The notes below the pieces were generated by a model that saw only the letters and a list, made by a program, of their open reading frames with translations, did no database searches and was not told the origin of the DNA. DNA of 64,000 nt from Prochlorococcus sp. AG-363-M21 (GTDB lineage Bacteria > Cyanobacteriota > Cyanobacteriia > PCC-6307 > Cyanobiaceae), in assembly GCA_003278305.1 (NCBI GenBank), contig QCFU01000007.1:1-64000 (forward strand), read 5' to 3'. The translations under genes and the position numbers were made by a program. Below, piece after piece: positions 63,039-64,000 of this stretch (positions are counted from its first letter, which is position 1; each line of letters begins with the position of its first letter).

Positions 63039-63824
63039 TTAGCGTTCTATGGGCATAGTTACATTGGCTACTCCTGGAGAACAAGACTCAACCTGAAAAT
63101 TTATAACATTGCCAATAACAATAATAGATGGAGCAAGAATCTGGTGTTTTTTTACCTCTGAAACAATATTATCAATTGTTGATTTAATGCAACGTTGTCC
63201 TATTACTGTACCTTGTTGAATAACAACTGATAATGTTTTTGGATTCATACCACCTGCAAGTAATTCATTAATAATATAAGAAAGATTATGCACGCCCATA
63301 TAAATAACTAGTGTATTAGTTGCTGTAGCAAGTTTCCTCCACTCTACTGAAGGGCGACATTTACCGCTGCCTTCATGACCAGTTACGAAAGTTACTGAAC
63401 TACCAGCTAATCGATGTGTCAAAGGTATCCCAACGTAAGAAGGAACAGTCATGCCAGCAGTCAAACCAGGTACAACTTCTACAGTAATGCCATGAATAGC
63501 TAGAAAATTCGCTTCCTCTCCTCCTCTCCCAAACATAAAGGGATCACCTCCTTTGAGGCGAACAACATTAGGATATTTTCGAGCTAGCTCTAAAAGTAAC
63601 GCATTAGTTTGAGTCTGTGGAATAGAATGATATCCACGTCGCTTGCCAACAAAAATAAGCTCACATTTCTTTTTTGCGAGACTTAATACTTCTTGAGGAA
63701 CAAGAGCATCATATACAAGTGCATCACATTGACTTATAAGCCTATTGGCCTTCAAAGTTAATAGATCAGGATCACCTGGGCCTGACCCTACTAAATAAAC
63801 CGTTCCAGGAACATGCTCTTTCAT
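63039..63824 (-). CDS. cobA: Uroporphyrinogen-III C-methyltransferase
   Basis: CobA (SUMT) methylates uroporphyrinogen III twice to precorrin-2, the branch point to siroheme and cobalamin. The 261-residue protein opens YLVGSGPGDPDLLTLKA and has RLKGGDPFMFGRGGEEA, the VPGLTAGMTVPSYVGIPLTHR segment and the SAM-site VIYMGVHNL. It shares the cobalamin context with cobH at 6.5 kb. Its start codon is separated from the divergent TrpD-like start by only two bases. Confidence 0.96.
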   Translation of the reverse strand: MKEHVPGTVYLVGSGPGDPDLLTLKANRLISQCDALVYDALVPQEVLSLAKKKCELIFVGKRRGYHSIPQTQTNALLLELARKYPNVVRLKGGDPFMFGRGGEEANFLAIHGITVEVVPGLTAGMTVPSYVGIPLTHRLAGSSVTFVTGHEGSGKCRPSVEWRKLATATNTLVIYMGVHNLSYIINELLAGGMNPKTLSVVIQQGTVIGQRCIKSTIDNIVSEVKKHQILAPSIIVIGNVINFQVESCSPGVANVTMPIER

Positions 63825-63826
63825 GA

Positions 63827-64000
63827 ATGAAGAATCTTAATCGAGAACGCTTTAAAAGCCACTTACGCAAGATAGGGAGTGGAGAGCATACAAGCAAAGG
63901 GCTCACAAGAGAAGAATCTGCTGATGCCCTAGAGCTCATGCTTCAAAATGTGCCTACGCCTGCTCAAATAGGGGCATTTATGATTGCCCATCGAATTCGA
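63827..64000 (+). CDS. Anthranilate phosphoribosyltransferase-like protein (5' part, runs off the right edge)
   Basis: The first 58 codons are present, starting MKNLNRERFKSHLRKIGSG. The segment LTREESADALELMLQNVPTPAQIGAFMIAHRIR matches the N-terminal helical domain of the TrpD/nucleoside phosphorylase family (Glycos_trans_3N). The charged opening and position beside cobA suggest the TrpD2/YbiB-type paralogue rather than the tryptophan enzyme, but the catalytic part is outside the window. The ATG at 63823 is out of frame and ends at once. Confidence 0.75.
   Translation, partial: MKNLNRERFKSHLRKIGSGEHTSKGLTREESADALELMLQNVPTPAQIGAFMIAHRIR

Overview
The window is a gene-dense, AT-rich stretch of a picocyanobacterial chromosome, most likely Prochlorococcus. 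The strain cannot be fixed from this sequence alone. Support comes from PsbZ, a Psb34-like (Ssl1498-family) protein, the plastid-type proteins Ycf21 (DUF98 chorismate lyase) and Ycf23 (DUF561), sulfolipid genes sqdB and sqdX, a DesC-type desaturase, a four-ACT aspartokinase, very short intergenic gaps and frequent GTG starts. I see no rRNA, insertion sequence, integrase, CRISPR array or block of foreign composition, so this is core genome. No gene-free stretch reaches 300 bases once the small psb34-like ORF at 28799-28966 is counted. The longest are about 120-160 bases (asd-tig, psbZ-mutS, rplT-TPR gene, the leader of the 87-residue gene, secA-GNAT).

Layout. 1-7.1 kb: 5' part of secA, a GNAT acetyltransferase, tRNA-Gly, ribH, psbZ, mutS, cobH. 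7.2-16 kb: holA, lysC, uvrB, a DUF561 gene, tilS, rnj. 16-24 kb: dapA and asd (with rnj, the same order as in Bacillus subtilis), then tig-clpP-clpX and dnaX. 23.6-31.7 kb: a membrane glycosyltransferase, a SpoIID-like protein, rpmI-rplT, a TPR protein with thiG, the psb34-like gene, sqdB-sqdX, and an 87-residue unknown. 31.8-37.2 kb: a leftward cluster of HTH-like gene, methionine-gamma-lyase-family PLP enzyme, gcvH and gcvP. 37.3-50 kb: desC, rplI, dnaB, mnmG, chorismate lyase, SprT-like protein, ligA, TVP38-family protein, valS. 50-64 kb: an A-type Fe-S carrier homologue behind tRNA-Val, a DUF2227 gene, mazG, speE-speB, gcvT, aspS, pyrG, queE-queC, pabB-pabC, cobA, and the start of a TrpD-like gene.

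How the genes work together. asd, dapA and lysC serve the aspartate/lysine pathway. gcvP, gcvH and gcvT are three glycine-cleavage proteins in two places. queE-queC make the deazaguanine precursor and pabB-pabC make p-aminobenzoate. sqdB-sqdX make sulfolipid, and speE-speB make polyamines. mutS, uvrB, ligA, dnaB, dnaX and holA cover replication and repair.

No clearly new multi-gene system is visible. The most interesting signals are a MutS with a clamp-like motif moved to its N-terminus, an A-type Fe-S protein lacking its first conserved cysteine and sitting 15 bases behind a tRNA, a 16-bp hairpin in front of a small unknown gene, a palindromic candidate bidirectional promoter, competing hairpins before pyrG, and an HTH-like gene heading the glycine-cleavage cluster.
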